From Chara braunii (Eukaryota > Streptophyta > Charophyceae > Charales > Characeae), in the NCBI GenBank assembly GCA_003427395.1, contig BFEA01000481.1, positions 307,828 to 336,999 of the forward strand: a stretch of DNA of 29,172 nt. Direction: 5' to 3'. A program made the position numbers and the translations under genes. Position 1 is the first letter of the stretch; each line of letters begins with the position of its first letter. Under the pieces are notes generated by a model. It did no database searches and was not told the origin of the DNA. It saw only the letters and a list, made by a program, of their open reading frames with translations. Shown one piece after another: positions 1-9,490 of this stretch.

Positions 1-2
1 TG

Positions 3-899
3 TGGAAGAAGACTGCGGAACAGATGGGCAGTCAACTTCAGATGACTTCAAGGAATCATCCCGAAGCCAACGGACAGGCCGAACAAATGAATAGAGTTGT
101 ACAGCACTTGCNGAGGCANTACATCAAGCNCAGCCAGGATGACTGGGATGAGCAGTTACCTCTCATCGCCAGCCTGTACAACAATGCTATACATAGTAGT
201 ACCGGCGTTAGTCCTAACCAGTTGCACTTAGGATGGAAGCCTAGATCAGCACTAGACTTCCTCCTACCTGAAAACCGACCTGCTGCAACTCCAAGCACAC
301 TTGAATACTATGTGCAATATGAGAAGTTGCTGCAAGAGGTTGTAGAACATATAAAGAAGGCTCAGCAAGCCATGATAGCTTCTGAGAATCAACATCGCAG
401 ACAGTCCACATTTCAGGTAGGGGAATGTGTCTGGGTCAAGGCTAGTGAGTTAGGACAGGAATTCGGGGTATCTTGCAAACTAATGCCTCAGTACTTTGGT
501 CCCTGGGAAGTCTTGGATGTAGTTGGAGATGAGTTGGATGGTCCCACATATGCCATTCGTGTCCCTGGACACTTACGCACTCACCCAGTCTTTCATGCCT
601 CAAAGCTTGCACCTTTCGCTAAGACTGATCAATTCCCTTTTAGGAGATCGATGTTGCCCCCAACCATGGATGGACAAGTCGACATCGACGACATTGTGGA
701 TCACAGGGATATGCCTGTTCTGAAGCCGCTGGGTCGAGGAAGACCTCCTAAACCCAAGAGGGAGTACCGGATAAGATTCAGGCATCATACGGATCCTAAA
801 GAAGATCGGTGGTTTACCCGGGAGGAACTGATGGAAACAGCTCCTCAGGTGGTGGCAGATTATGAACGGAAGCTAAAAGGGAAGGCACCTGCGAAGTAA
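3..899 (+). CDS. Ty3/gypsy (chromovirus) integrase C-terminal half plus chromodomain, 5'-truncated by window edge
   Basis: This is the C-terminal part of a Ty3/gypsy Pol polyprotein, which inserts element cDNA into the host genome. The frame is open from base 3, so the true start lies outside the window; the first ATG (base 24) is internal. Order seen: the end of the integrase catalytic core, with NHPEANGQAEQMNR carrying the third acidic residue of the DDE triad; the helix LYNNAIHSSTGVSPNQLHLG; a GPY/F-like module containing FGPWEVLDVVG and HPVFHASKL; then a chromodomain-like tail with YRIRFRHHTDPKEDRWFTREEL. The tail places it among chromoviruses, whose chromodomain is known to guide integration to particular chromatin. 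The frame is intact to the TAA at 897-899, apart from three N bases at 112, 119 and 130. A polypurine tract and LTR follow directly, as expected. This is the least decayed element in the window. Confidence 0.92.
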   Translation, partial: WKKTAEQMGSQLQMTSRNHPEANGQAEQMNRVVQHLXRXYIKXSQDDWDEQLPLIASLYNNAIHSSTGVSPNQLHLGWKPRSALDFLLPENRPAATPSTLEYYVQYEKLLQEVVEHIKKAQQAMIASENQHRRQSTFQVGECVWVKASELGQEFGVSCKLMPQYFGPWEVLDVVGDELDGPTYAIRVPGHLRTHPVFHASKLAPFAKTDQFPFRRSMLPPTMDGQVDIDDIVDHRDMPVLKPLGRGRPPKPKREYRIRFRHHTDPKEDRWFTREELMETAPQVVADYERKLKGKAPAK

Positions 900-920
900 G
901 CATCTCAGCGGACTTTTGAA

Positions 921-936
921 GCTAAGGGGGATGGAA
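921..936 (+). other. Polypurine tract of the plus-strand gypsy element
   Basis: A purine-rich stretch (core AAGGGGGATGGAA) lies 21 bases after the pol stop and immediately before TGTGAGG. This is where plus-strand DNA priming occurs in Ty3/gypsy elements, and its position fixes the start of the 3' LTR. Purine content and position are seen; the function is inferred. Confidence 0.6.
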
Positions 937-1129
937 TGTGAGGATTGAGCCCTCAAGTCGGGGCCTTGCCATGATGTACATGTTCTGGGCTAAGGCCCCA
1001 GCAAGCCTAGTGCCCGCCCTAAGTGAAGGCGGGCCAGCAAATCAACAAGAGCCCTCTCAGCCAACATTTCACGAAGTGGGGTCTATACAGTTGGAGCACG
1101 CCAGTTGGTTGGGGTGCACCGAGTCTCGG

Positions 1130-1182
1130 ATTTCAGCAAATGCTGAAATGCCCAGGGCCTCGGAGTTAGTTAGGCCTTGGGC
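1130..1182 (+). other. Two abutting hairpins inside the LTR
   Basis: ATTTCAGCA (1130-1138) pairs perfectly with TGCTGAAAT (1141-1149). The next base starts GCCCAGGGCCT (1150-1160), which pairs with AGGCCTTGGGC (1172-1182) with one G-T wobble. They could be an RNA structure in the LTR transcript or chance inverted repeats. No function is assigned. Confidence 0.55.
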
Positions 1183-1847
1183 ACTCGAACGTGAGGCCGA
1201 CAATGCATGCTGGGTAGAGAGGCCGAAATGCCAAAGGGAAAATCGGCCCACTATCTAAACCTGGCCGCAGGCCTTGAGAAGAGAGGCGCAACTGCATTGC
1301 TCCGGGGCCCAACTGTATCAGGTAGGCTTCAGCCTCTGGGTCCCGGTCGCAGGCTGAAGGGAGGCCGCCCACATGCTGCATTGGCATATAGGCAAGCAAG
1401 GCGAGGCAGCAGGGATCTTGGCCAATGCTGGCACATGCGGGCACGCTGCGCGGATGCATGTGTGCTGCGCTGTGCAAGGCAGTGCTGCTCTAAGAGCAAG
1501 CAGGCCAGCGCTAGGCGGTAGGGCGCTGCCTGCACTGAGGGCACCGGCGGCCATAGCCTGGGCCGCATGAGGGTGCAGGGGAGGTGAGGGCGAAGGTGGT
1601 ACTTCGGAGGTGAAGGGCGCTGTGTGGGTAACAAGGGAGAGTGTGGGGAAGAGGACACGTACCTAGTGATGGTGGAGGTCGGCATTGGTGTTGACATCAT
1701 CACTCGTTGGTAGTCAGGTTGTCTGGTTGCTTTTCATTGCTGTAGTTGTAGGATAGTTGTAGAGTAGATAGGGCGCCTGGCGCCATTCACAAGAGAGAGT
1801 TACATTTGGGTTATGCTGTTGGTGTTGCCCTGTTGGGCATGGACATT

Positions 1848-1888
1848 GACTCACGATTCTTCTGTTCATGGACTCACGATTCTTCTGT
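1848..1888 (+). repeat. 18-bp direct repeat, period 23
   Basis: GACTCACGATTCTTCTGT occurs exactly at 1848-1865 and again at 1871-1888, separated by five bases. It is near the presumed end of the LTR. Confidence 0.85.
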
Positions 1889-1890
1889 AT

Positions 1891-2990
1891 CATTCTCAAT
1901 TGGATGGTTACTCGGTTCCATGTGCTATCTGCTTTGGCTTTGACTACTTGGACTTAAGTGTGATTTTGCATTCTGGATTTCTGTGCTTCGTCCATACTCA
2001 TGTCCCTTGCACCATATTCGAAGTTCAAATTCACAAAAAAACACAATACCTTCCAATTGCAAAAAGAAATGGCGTAACTTGCAAGTACAGAGGGAAAGAA
2101 GAAGAAGAAGAGAAAGAAAGAAGAAGAAGAAGAAGATGTACACCAGCAAAGACCAATTATAATCCTCCTTCTCCTTGCCAGCTAAACTCCTCCTCCTTTT
2201 CTCCTCCCCTCTTATTCAAACAAAAAATAACAAATGGATGGCAGAACCAGAATCAATGTCTGAGTCCCTCTTCTACTGCCAGCACAACTTGAGGTCCACT
2301 ATAGCCATGGCCGCCCTTCTCCTTCCTCTTCATCTAGTCCAAGGCTATCGAAGACTACTAGGGCCTTGCCCTGACGTGCAAAAGACAACCCAAAGCAGCT
2401 ATGGCCACTGCCACTCAGGCCGCCATGCCTAACTCTGCCTCGAAGCTTCTTGATGCAACTCTACCCCAACGGGGGTCTTCTAGATGCAGCGCCTACCAAA
2501 GTGATGAAGATGGCATCCATCATAGCCAGAAAAGTACCCCTGACGCTCCCCTCTCCTAGTCCCTTCTTCCTCCACCTCCTGCCCGAGCTCCTCCACCATA
2601 GCCAAGGTGGCTGGGCGCCCCTTCTTTCCCAGCAGCGCTGCTCTAGACCAGCGCTGCTCCACCACGCGCTCCAACAGCATGTCGCCCAAACTTGCATGCA
2701 GAAAATGAGGAGCTCTTTGCTCCTCCTGTAGATATAGGGGCCAACTTGGATCTTGGGAGGTGACTTCCAGGCCGCGCGGCATCCAAGCAACCGGTACCTC
2801 CTCCCTTTCGGAGGGAAACATCATTGCAGACTCTGACATTGCTGGTACAGGCCCTAGACTCAGACTACTTCGATTGGTAGTCTGGTCCCCGCCTAGACCT
2901 AGCCTACAACTATTGGGGCTCTAAAAATACCAACTTCTTATCTTCTTCTTCTTCGCCTCCAGTCCCGGATACATCTACCGCTACTTGAGT
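1891..2990. other. Gene-poor stretch with GAA tract; no recognisable gene
   Basis: A GAA/GA-rich microsatellite occupies 2091-2136. From about 2160 to 2840 the plus strand is pyrimidine-rich; a 119-codon open frame on the minus strand (2839 to 2480) has no similarity I recognise. A short hairpin CAGACTAC/GTAGTCTG lies at 2861-2884. The right part may be the far half of the minus-strand LTR that is recognisable from 2991, but I cannot show it because the second copy diverges there. Confidence 0.5.
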
Positions 2991-3270
2991 GGTATCGGCC
3001 TACCTACTACTTGAGTGGTTTTCCTGCTGCTCTAAGTGTCGTGGGCCTTCTCCTGCCACTTGAGTGTTTTCCCCGCTGGAACCCTCAAAGTCACGGCCAC
3101 AGTAAGTACCAGCCCTGTGGGGCCTCCACACGAACAAGTGCCCTTGCAGGTCACACACACACTAAGACCGACAAGCACTCATATAGGCATGCAGACCAGC
3201 AAGCATGCACACACACAGACTTAGAAACTCATAAATCAGTTTTCAGTCCGTGTTTTGGCAGGTCCTTACA
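2991..3270 (-). repeat. 3' LTR of the minus-strand gypsy element (recognisable part)
   Basis: Read on the minus strand it begins TGTAAGGACCTGCCAAAACA at 3270, straight after a polypurine tract, as a 3' LTR should. The same family recurs at 5263-5578 on the plus strand. Shared blocks include ACGGACTGA, CTGATTTATGAGTTT, CAGACCAGCAAGCA and CACTCAAGT. I judge the copies to be clearly related but diverged, with several indels. The far end was not located. Confidence 0.7.
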
Positions 3271-3292
3271 CTACCCCCCCCCTCAAGAGCTA
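3271..3292 (-). other. Polypurine tract of the minus-strand gypsy element
   Basis: On the minus strand, CTCTTGAGGGGGGGGGTAG directly precedes the TGTAAGG LTR start. It overlaps the stop codon (TAG, 3292 to 3290) of the degenerate pol frame. Confidence 0.7.
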
Positions 3293-5262
3293 GGTCCCTT
3301 CTAGCCAGTAACTCAATCTGAGTCCCTGCCGAACACATGCACTTTCAATAAGTTTCGCAGAGATTTTTGGCACAAAACCGGAAACTATCTGACATTCATA
3401 TGCTTTGACAAAGCAAGGTGCGCTTCGCAGTTGCTCTTTCTTTGATATCAAATAGAGATCATCTAGTCAGTGATACATTAAGTGAACCTGGTACTGTCTA
3501 TTATGTCCCTTACCGGCACGACTCTTAATTTTGTGTATCATGTGACCGCCATTGATTGCTTGAGGGATCTGGGGTTCGCAATATTTGAAGGATCTAGCAT
3601 CAAGATATGGAAACAGTTTAGACACGTGAAAGACTAGGTACGTGCACAAATGAGGAGGCACTTCGTCAATCACATACGAAGGACGAAACTCATCCTTACC
3701 TACCACATCCAGAACCTCCCACGGACCGTAATTGAGAGGGAGAAGTTTGCATGACACCCCCTCTTCTTCCGAGAATTCAAACATCTTGACCCATACATAA
3801 CTTTCTACTTCAAAAGTCGTCGGTCTGCGCTTCTTGTTAGCATGATGGATCATGGCATGTTGACGCTTGGTCATTGCTTCAACAACAACTTTGAGCAAGC
3901 GATCATACTTGGCGCTGAAGCCAGGCCTACCAGGCGTCAGACCAGCCGGCTGTTCAAGGAACAAGTACGAAAGAGGGCTGCGGATCTTCCAACCGTAATG
4001 TAGCCTTTTCGGCGTCATACCGGTGGAAGAATGGATGGAGTTGTTGTACAACCCCTCCAACGCATACATCTCCTCGCCCTGGGTTTCCTGATTAGGAATA
4101 ATCAAAGCACAGAGAAGTTGCATCACAGTCTAGTTTATCTCCTAAGCCAAACCGTCGGCTTCTCGATGTCAACGAAATGTCATCTTTAGTTTGACACTGT
4201 GGAGTTGGGAAGTGAACTACTTCCAGTCAGCACTTATGAAGCGGGGGTCCCGAGCACTTGAAAGGGTTTTCGGGGTCCCGTACTTCAAGATGTGCTTCTG
4301 GTGGAATTCACGGATCACAAGGTCAGTTGGGCCATGAGGTGGTAAGGGAATCAGATTCAAAAACTTAGAGAAGCGGTCAACGATCACCATCACCTGGGAA
4401 TATCCATTCTTCCTTAACTTACCCATGTCCGTGAAATCGATAGAGACTGACTCTCCGGGACCGTCGGGAATGGGTAGAGGTTTTAGCGGCCTGATGGGTT
4501 TTTGCCTTGATGGTTTGATTCGTTGACAAACTTGATACTCAGCCACAAACTTGTGAGCAGATTTGTTCATATCAAGCCAATCAAACTGTTGTAGCAGATT
4601 TCCGTACGTTTTTGCAAAACCGAAGTGTCCACTCCGGCCATGAGCAAAGTCCAAGAAGTGAGTGTGGAGAGGCTCATGGTCGGGTACACACAAACAGTCA
4701 TTTTGCCCGTAGCGTTGGAACAGACCCACGCACTCGTGGAAATCGAGCTGACTAATGTGGTCAGCCTTAAGCTGCTCAAGGATTAGACTAAGATCCGGAT
4801 CCTTGGCAGTTTGCCCTACCATCTCCTCCTTCAATTTCTTTCGGAGGTCGTAGGAGCTTACAAGGCAAGTTATATACTCCAGGTGGTGAGACAATGCGTC
4901 AGCAACTTGATTGTAACAACCTTTCTTGTGTTTCAATTCAAAATAAAAAATAGCGATCTCATGTGACCAGCGGGTCAATGTAGTGGATAAGGTAGTTTGC
5001 GCCTTGATCCACTTCAAAGGCTCGTGATATGATATGACTTTGAAGTGGTGTCCCAAAAGATAATGCTTCCAATGGTCGAGTGCCTCACGCAAAGCATAAA
5101 CCTCGTGCATATAAGTGAAGGTAGCTACCTTTTCGTTGGGCATGCGTTTGCTGTAGTATTCGAGTGGACGCAAGCCATCACCATCATCTTGTTGCCACAC
5201 TGTGCAAAACCCTGCCGCTTGCGGATGCCCTGGCCCTCTCCATCTTCTAAATTTTGCAACTT
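3290..5262 (-). pseudogene. Ty3/gypsy pol remnant: RNase H, integrase and chromodomain, with nonsense codons
   Basis: Read on the minus strand this is one continuous frame of about 657 codons. The RNase H part has DDGDGLRPLEYYSKRMP, FTYMHEVYALREAL and VADALSHH; the usual TDH motif reads SYH. The integrase zinc domain has HGRSGHFG but EYQVCQR, so one Cys of the HHCC finger is lost. The integrase core keeps SIDFTDM and SSARDPRF, the first two DDE aspartates. In-frame stops follow DWK (4217-4219), three more lie in 4127-4216, and one lies at 3467-3469. The third catalytic glutamate position is itself a TAG. After the last stop a chromodomain-like stretch (DLYLISKKEQLRSAPCFVKA) continues to 3290. 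The reverse transcriptase domain is absent: homology fades as it reaches the LTR at 5263. It is dead, but decayed by base changes rather than indels. Confidence 0.88.
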
Positions 5263-5578
5263 TGTAAGGACCTTCCAAAACACGGACTGAGAACACAACT
5301 GATTTATGAGTTTTGTCACTAGAATGAATGCCTTGTTGAGATTCCCACTTTCTGCTGAGTGTGCGTGCTTGCTGGTCTGCGTGCTTGTCTAAGCGTTTAT
5401 CGATCTGAGTGTGTATGCGACCCGCAAGGGCATGTGCTCGTGTGGAGGCACCGCAAGGCCGGTACTTACCTGTGGCTGTGACGTTGAGGGTTGCAGTGGC
5501 GAAAACACTCAAGTGGCCGAAGTAGGCCGATGACATTGGAGCAGCGAGAAAAAACACTCAAGTAGTAGTTAGGTCGGT
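5263..5578 (+). repeat. Second LTR copy, inverted relative to 2991-3270
   Basis: It starts TGTAAGGACCTTCCAAAACA on the plus strand, facing away from the pol remnant it abuts. Its reverse complement resembles 2991-3270 for about 300 bases. There is no polypurine tract before it: the preceding bases are AACTT and belong to the pol-like sequence. It therefore looks like the left edge of another insertion or a solo LTR rather than the partner LTR of the minus-strand element. Read backwards, it creates a spurious N-terminal extension on the pol frame. Confidence 0.68.
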
Positions 5579-5820
5579 ACCACCCTGACGCAGGGACCTG
5601 GTAGCTCCAGTTTAAGTTGATACTCCTGGGTGTAGGTAGCAAGGTCTCTCTTCTCCCCCTCCTCTGAGAGTCCTGGTCTTCAGTGATCCATGAGTGAGTG
5701 GGTGGGTTCGCTGTACGGACAGGTGGGTTGAACCCCGCGTGTGAAGCCCCCTGTCGGACCTCCTCCCTGGGTCATATCTTTGACGCAACCCTTCAAAAAA
5801 AAAAAATAATAATAAAAAGT
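5579..5820 (+). other. A-tailed segment, possibly the rest of the LTR or a short retroposon end
   Basis: The stretch ends in CCTTC, an A12 run and TAATAATAA near 5795-5817, a tail much like that of the LINE fragment ending near 22540. It contains a B-box-like GGTTGAACCCC at about 5728, one base short of the Pol III consensus. I see no coding capacity and cannot define its left edge. Confidence 0.35.
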
Positions 5821-6755
5821 GTGAGACTCAATCCTACCGAAAAATTAAATGCAAAGCTCTGCAACAAGAAACGAATCTAGTGCTTACTCCATGTCAGGTT
5901 CATGCCACCCTTTTTGTGGGGGCCAAGGAGAAAAAGGACACTTTACGCATCCGAATCGGGCCAACGAGGCCCATCAGATCAACCGGAATCCTCGTCATCC
6001 AAGAAGGGTGAGAGCGGAGGTACCCAGGTCCGGAAATTCGCCGAAAGAACTCCCGCATTACGGGAGAGATCCAGGAACCAGATGGACCCCTCGTACCCCA
6101 GCACCAACCTCGGTCAGGAACATGAGTTTTCGAGTCGGCACCAACGATAGTTAAACTGGGGCTTCCACATGGCGTGTGTTGCAGACTAGGGAAGCACAGT
6201 CAAATCGGTGTACGGCAAGATCAATGGGGGGGAAGCAAACCGATCAATCAGCACAAACCCAACTCCCCCTATACGGCACGCCTTAGACAGGTTGTAAAAG
6301 TGAACCCGATCGGTCCACGATAGTGCCCTCCGCACATCCGCGTCGTAGTAACAACCGTCTTGGTCGGCGTTCGGGAAAGGAGGAAGGTCACTATGGTGGT
6401 TCGATGTAAGGTTCGAGCACGGGCGGTTACCCGCGCTCACTAAAGTTGCCAAACCTCGACTCCATACAATTCTCAACTTGTCCCACACAGACCCTACCTC
6501 CTATCAAAATGTAAGCTGATTATGCATGGCAACTCCAATCAAAATTGCCGCCTTGACAAATAGGCTATGGTCGGGAGGCAGGGAGATCCGGGGGCACAAC
6601 TTAGACGCCACACCCGTGGGGCTAATTATTTCAGTTTCCTTCCTTTTTTGTCGATCTCTTGATCAGTGGCGCTAGGCGCAATTTTCTATCATGTGAGCTC
6701 CGTCATTTCGTCCATTAGATCTGGAACGTCACTAACCGGTGCCTATGCATCTTCC
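5821..6755. other. No confident gene
   Basis: Open frames of about 80-100 codons occur on both strands (5849-6154 plus, 6488 to 6186 minus) without recognisable domains. The plus frame contains CHPFCGGQGEKGHF, faintly like a Gag zinc knuckle, but its spacing is wrong and the last Cys is missing. Confidence 0.4.
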
Positions 6756-6938
6756 TTAAACCACTAGTAACTCCGAGCCTATTTTCGACAAGTTCTTGCC
6801 AACTCCCGACCTTTCAGGAGGCCGAGCCCGACAACGGCTACCGTTGATAAATCTGATCGGCGGGCGTCATTTCGTTTCGGCCTCCTGAAAGGTCGGAGGC
6901 CGAGTATTTTCGAACCGACAAAGGTACTAGTGGTTTAA
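6756..6938. mobile_element. Fold-back MITE-like element
   Basis: The terminal inverted repeats are perfect for 14 bp: TTAAACCACTAGTA (6756-6769) and its reverse complement (6925-6938). A second perfect 20-bp pair lies inside: CCGACCTTTCAGGAGGCCGA at 6806-6825 with its complement at 6877-6896. The centre (6826-6876) is about 50 bp. Size (183 bp), lack of coding sequence and nested inverted repeats fit a MITE or fold-back element. The ends are so symmetric (TTAA at both) that a target duplication cannot be separated from the repeat; the superfamily is unknown. Confidence 0.7.
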
Positions 6939-7252
6939 TCAATCCTACCATTGCGCCTTTTGTGAGCAAAGGTCGGAGCAAAGAGACGGAGAGATCGAGA
7001 TATTGAGTCATTTCCTGGTATCTCATGCGAAGAGAAAGTGTACCCTCGTATAAGGTACGAGGGGGTTCCAAGAGATCAGCCATATTTGCAATCCGCAGTT
7101 ACTGTATCGGTTCTCCAAGGAAAGAGGCAGCAGGGATTCGGGTTTCCGTAAGAGTGAGAAATGACCGGGGAGATGCTGGAGCGATGCCAGATTTAGTACT
7201 CTCAGTATCTAAACAGAAAGAATGTGCAATTTGCATAATCATCTGGAAATTC
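6939..7252. other. Unassigned spacer between MITE and gag-pol remnant
   Basis: No domain is recognised on either strand. A short hairpin TACCCTCGTATAAGGTACGAGGG lies near 7040-7063. On the minus strand this is downstream of the protease remnant, where a reverse transcriptase would be expected, but I find no RT motif. Confidence 0.4.
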
Positions 7253-8058
7253 CTAAGCAAAGAATCGAACTAACTCGCCCCTTTTTTCTTTAGTTGGCAT
7301 GTGATTCAAAAGTTTCACGTAATCCTTCTCACTGTATTCATCTTCCTCAGAAGGGAGATATTCAATGTTGCTTTCTTCTGATGAGACATCCTTTACTTCG
7401 TTCAATCTCGTCTCTTGTGTCCCGATCATTCCTATTCGTACCGCCTTTTCTACTGCCATCGTCTTTTTCAAGAGACGCACGAAAATACGCAAGGGAACTG
7501 TCTCTGGTTTACCTTTGGTATGGGTGAGAATCAGATGTTTTTAATAGAAATGCAAATGCGCATTCACAACCATCGCCCAGGGCAATCCCAATAACATAAA
7601 ATGTGATTGCACATCAATTACTAACGCGTTCACCAACACATGCATTCGCCCAACCTTGACGGCCACATTTTCAATCATCCCTACGATGTTCCTGAAAGGG
7701 GAAGGATGAAGTTTAGTGGTCCGGTCTTTCGAACCGTGTCAAGTGAAAGTGCCACGGTGGATGAACCCGTGTCAATTAAGGCGTTGAACAACCTTCCCCA
7801 GACTTGGCAATCACACTCCGCACTTTTCCATAGCACCGGTCGAACACGGATGAAATGATTGTTCTCCTTGTAAGAAATCGTGGCCACCCGAGTGGCCTCT
7901 GGCGCCTCCTGCTTATCCGGAGGATCATCAACGGCTATGGGAATGGAAGACGAAGGCGCTGGTTCCCTTGTTTCCTCCTTTTTCATTAGCATTCTTTGGA
8001 CACGCTGGTATGTGAATCGTTTCTGGTTCTTCTGGCATTGTTGAAAAAAACTTATCAT
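7253..8058 (-). pseudogene. Ty3/gypsy aspartic protease remnant (start of pol)
   Basis: On the minus strand the frame from 8058 contains LFNALIDTGSSTVAL, with the catalytic DTG at about 7773-7765. That frame ends at 7681. A frameshift near 7690 leads into a second frame with MLLGLPWAMVVNAH, the LLG-x-PW motif that closes retropepsin folds. After an in-frame stop near 7541 an acidic linker (SSEESNIEYLPSEEDEY) runs to LVRFFA and a stop at 7253. Such proteases cut the Gag-Pol polyprotein. It follows the gag remnant in the expected order and orientation. One frameshift and internal stops make it inactive; no RT follows. Confidence 0.82.
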
Positions 8059-9490
8059 TTGCAGCCTCGAAGATCGTTAGGAGGTGGCCGACTGGAACAG
8101 GGACTCAAATATCTAATCTTTTTAGCGTTTGCAAGACATTGATCTCCGCTGTCCAAAATTCAGGCCCAGGTTCCGATTCATGTTCCACCCATTCAAGCTC
8201 ACCTTTTCCTGGCCGAATAGCTCCAATCAGACCAGCCAACTAGAGGTATTTGGACGGATTGACAACGTCCGCGGCTTCATATGAAGCTCCGGAGGTTGAC
8301 GCGGTTATGTTTGTAGGCGCAAGAGAAATTCGAGAAGAAGCACGATATCCTGATTCTTCTGCTCCTTCGAGTAGCGTAGCTACCCGTCCTTGATTAGTGG
8401 CACATGCCCAGCCGCATGAGGTGGTTGATTTCCCTTCGGGAGGGGGCAGTCCCGGACAAAGTGCCAGTTATAACACTCCACTCTTCCTGGAGGACCGGCA
8501 ACTTGACGAGGGACAGTGGAAGCAGGGAGAGCAACTTGCGTCAACATGGGAGGCATCAATGCAAGGGGTAAAAAGAAGAAGAAGGATTGGTGCGTGACGC
8601 TCTTGCGTTTGCACTCATCAGCTCCCACAAAACATGCTCTAATCGATTCATCTGGGAAGCCTGGGTCTGTATTAGATGATTCATCCACTCCAATTGTCGG
8701 GAAGTAGCCGTGTGAATTATCTGAGCCAGATGAAGATTGGTGATCGGTACTTGTGCCGACGACTAGGATATGACAGCAGTTACAGGAGCAGACTTGGAAG
8801 GAGGAGGGGAGGAAGGAGGAGAGACGACAGAAGGGGGGATTTGAGGTGCATGACCCGGCGGTGGTCCACTTGGGTTTTCGGGATCGTGGTGGTGATAAAA
8901 TCAACCAATCGATTTTAGCCAAGATCATCTTTTTGCAGCCACGTCCTCCATCGTATCAGCTATGTCTTCCTCACCCTCATCTATGTACTTTCGTGTATCT
9001 TGTAAGTCCAGCTCGGGTAAATTGGCGATAATCTTCAATAGTGGGGTCGTTTTGGGAGGGACTTTCTTTTTCAGCTTCGCCTTCAAAGTCGGGTTACGGA
9101 AATGGTCTATGAACCAATCTCAAGCAGCATTCTCTTCCCGTCCAGACTTATCCAAAGCTGTTTGAAATCTATCTACAAAGTCGGGCAACAATTCCCCTGA
9201 GGAGGGCGCATTTTCAATATAAACCATGCAGCGTCCTCACTTACCTTATCGAATCTTGCTAAGAAGGCAGTTCCAAACATAGCCCAATCTACCCACCTAT
9301 GGCGTTTAAACCAATCATGAGCGGTGTTTCTTACAAGCAGAGTGATAACTCGAGGAAGATCAGCCTCGTCATAGCCCTGGGTTTCCACAACTTCGAGTCA
9401 TGCCTCAAGATAGGTGTGATTAGGATAGAATGGAAAGGTAGTTGGGATGCTTACCATTACCCAAGGGCAGCAACATTAGCGTTGGCCATG
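8059..9490 (-). pseudogene. Ty3/gypsy gag remnant with degenerate zinc knuckle
   Basis: Gag forms the element's particle and binds its RNA. Read leftward from about 9490 (MANANVAALG), frame by frame: ETQGYDEADLPRVITLLV and AHDWFKRHRWVDWAMFGTAF match the conserved Retrotrans_gag pattern. After a frameshift near 9215 come ELLPDFVDRFQTALDKSG, a stop, and a lysine-rich stretch ending in EDIADTMEDVAAK near 8930. A zinc-knuckle relic, CYNWHFVRDCPLP, lies at about 8475-8440: the second Cys is a Trp and the glycine spacer is lost. The region 8059-8380 continues degenerate gag/protease-linker sequence such as EWVEHESEPGPEFW. Several stops and shifts show old decay. No LTR was identified upstream; TGGAACCACACGAGG near 9775-9760 sits where a primer-binding site might be but matches no tRNA end I can name. 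Confidence 0.8.

Larger units (their letters stand above)
937..1890 (+). repeat. 3' LTR of the plus-strand gypsy element (right end uncertain)
   Basis: The repeat starts with TGTGAGG right after the polypurine tract. No second copy is in the window, so its right end cannot be fixed. A ...CA terminus is expected somewhere after about 1,850, because the character of the sequence changes to a GAA-rich tract near 2,090. Inside are two abutting hairpins (1130-1182), a GGGGCCTT/AAGGCCCC inverted pair (960-999) and an 18-bp direct repeat (1848-1888). Open frames inside it (for example 938-1258) show no protein similarity I recognise and are taken as chance. Confidence 0.5.

Noticed and set aside
4217-5557. 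446-codon minus frame as one genuine protein
   Set aside because: Its first hundred or so codons are antisense LTR sequence fused by chance to decayed pol.
5849-6154. Plus-strand frame with CHPFCGGQGEKGHF as a Gag zinc knuckle
   Set aside because: The spacing does not fit C-x2-C-x4-H-x4-C and the final Cys is absent; nothing else in the frame is Gag-like.
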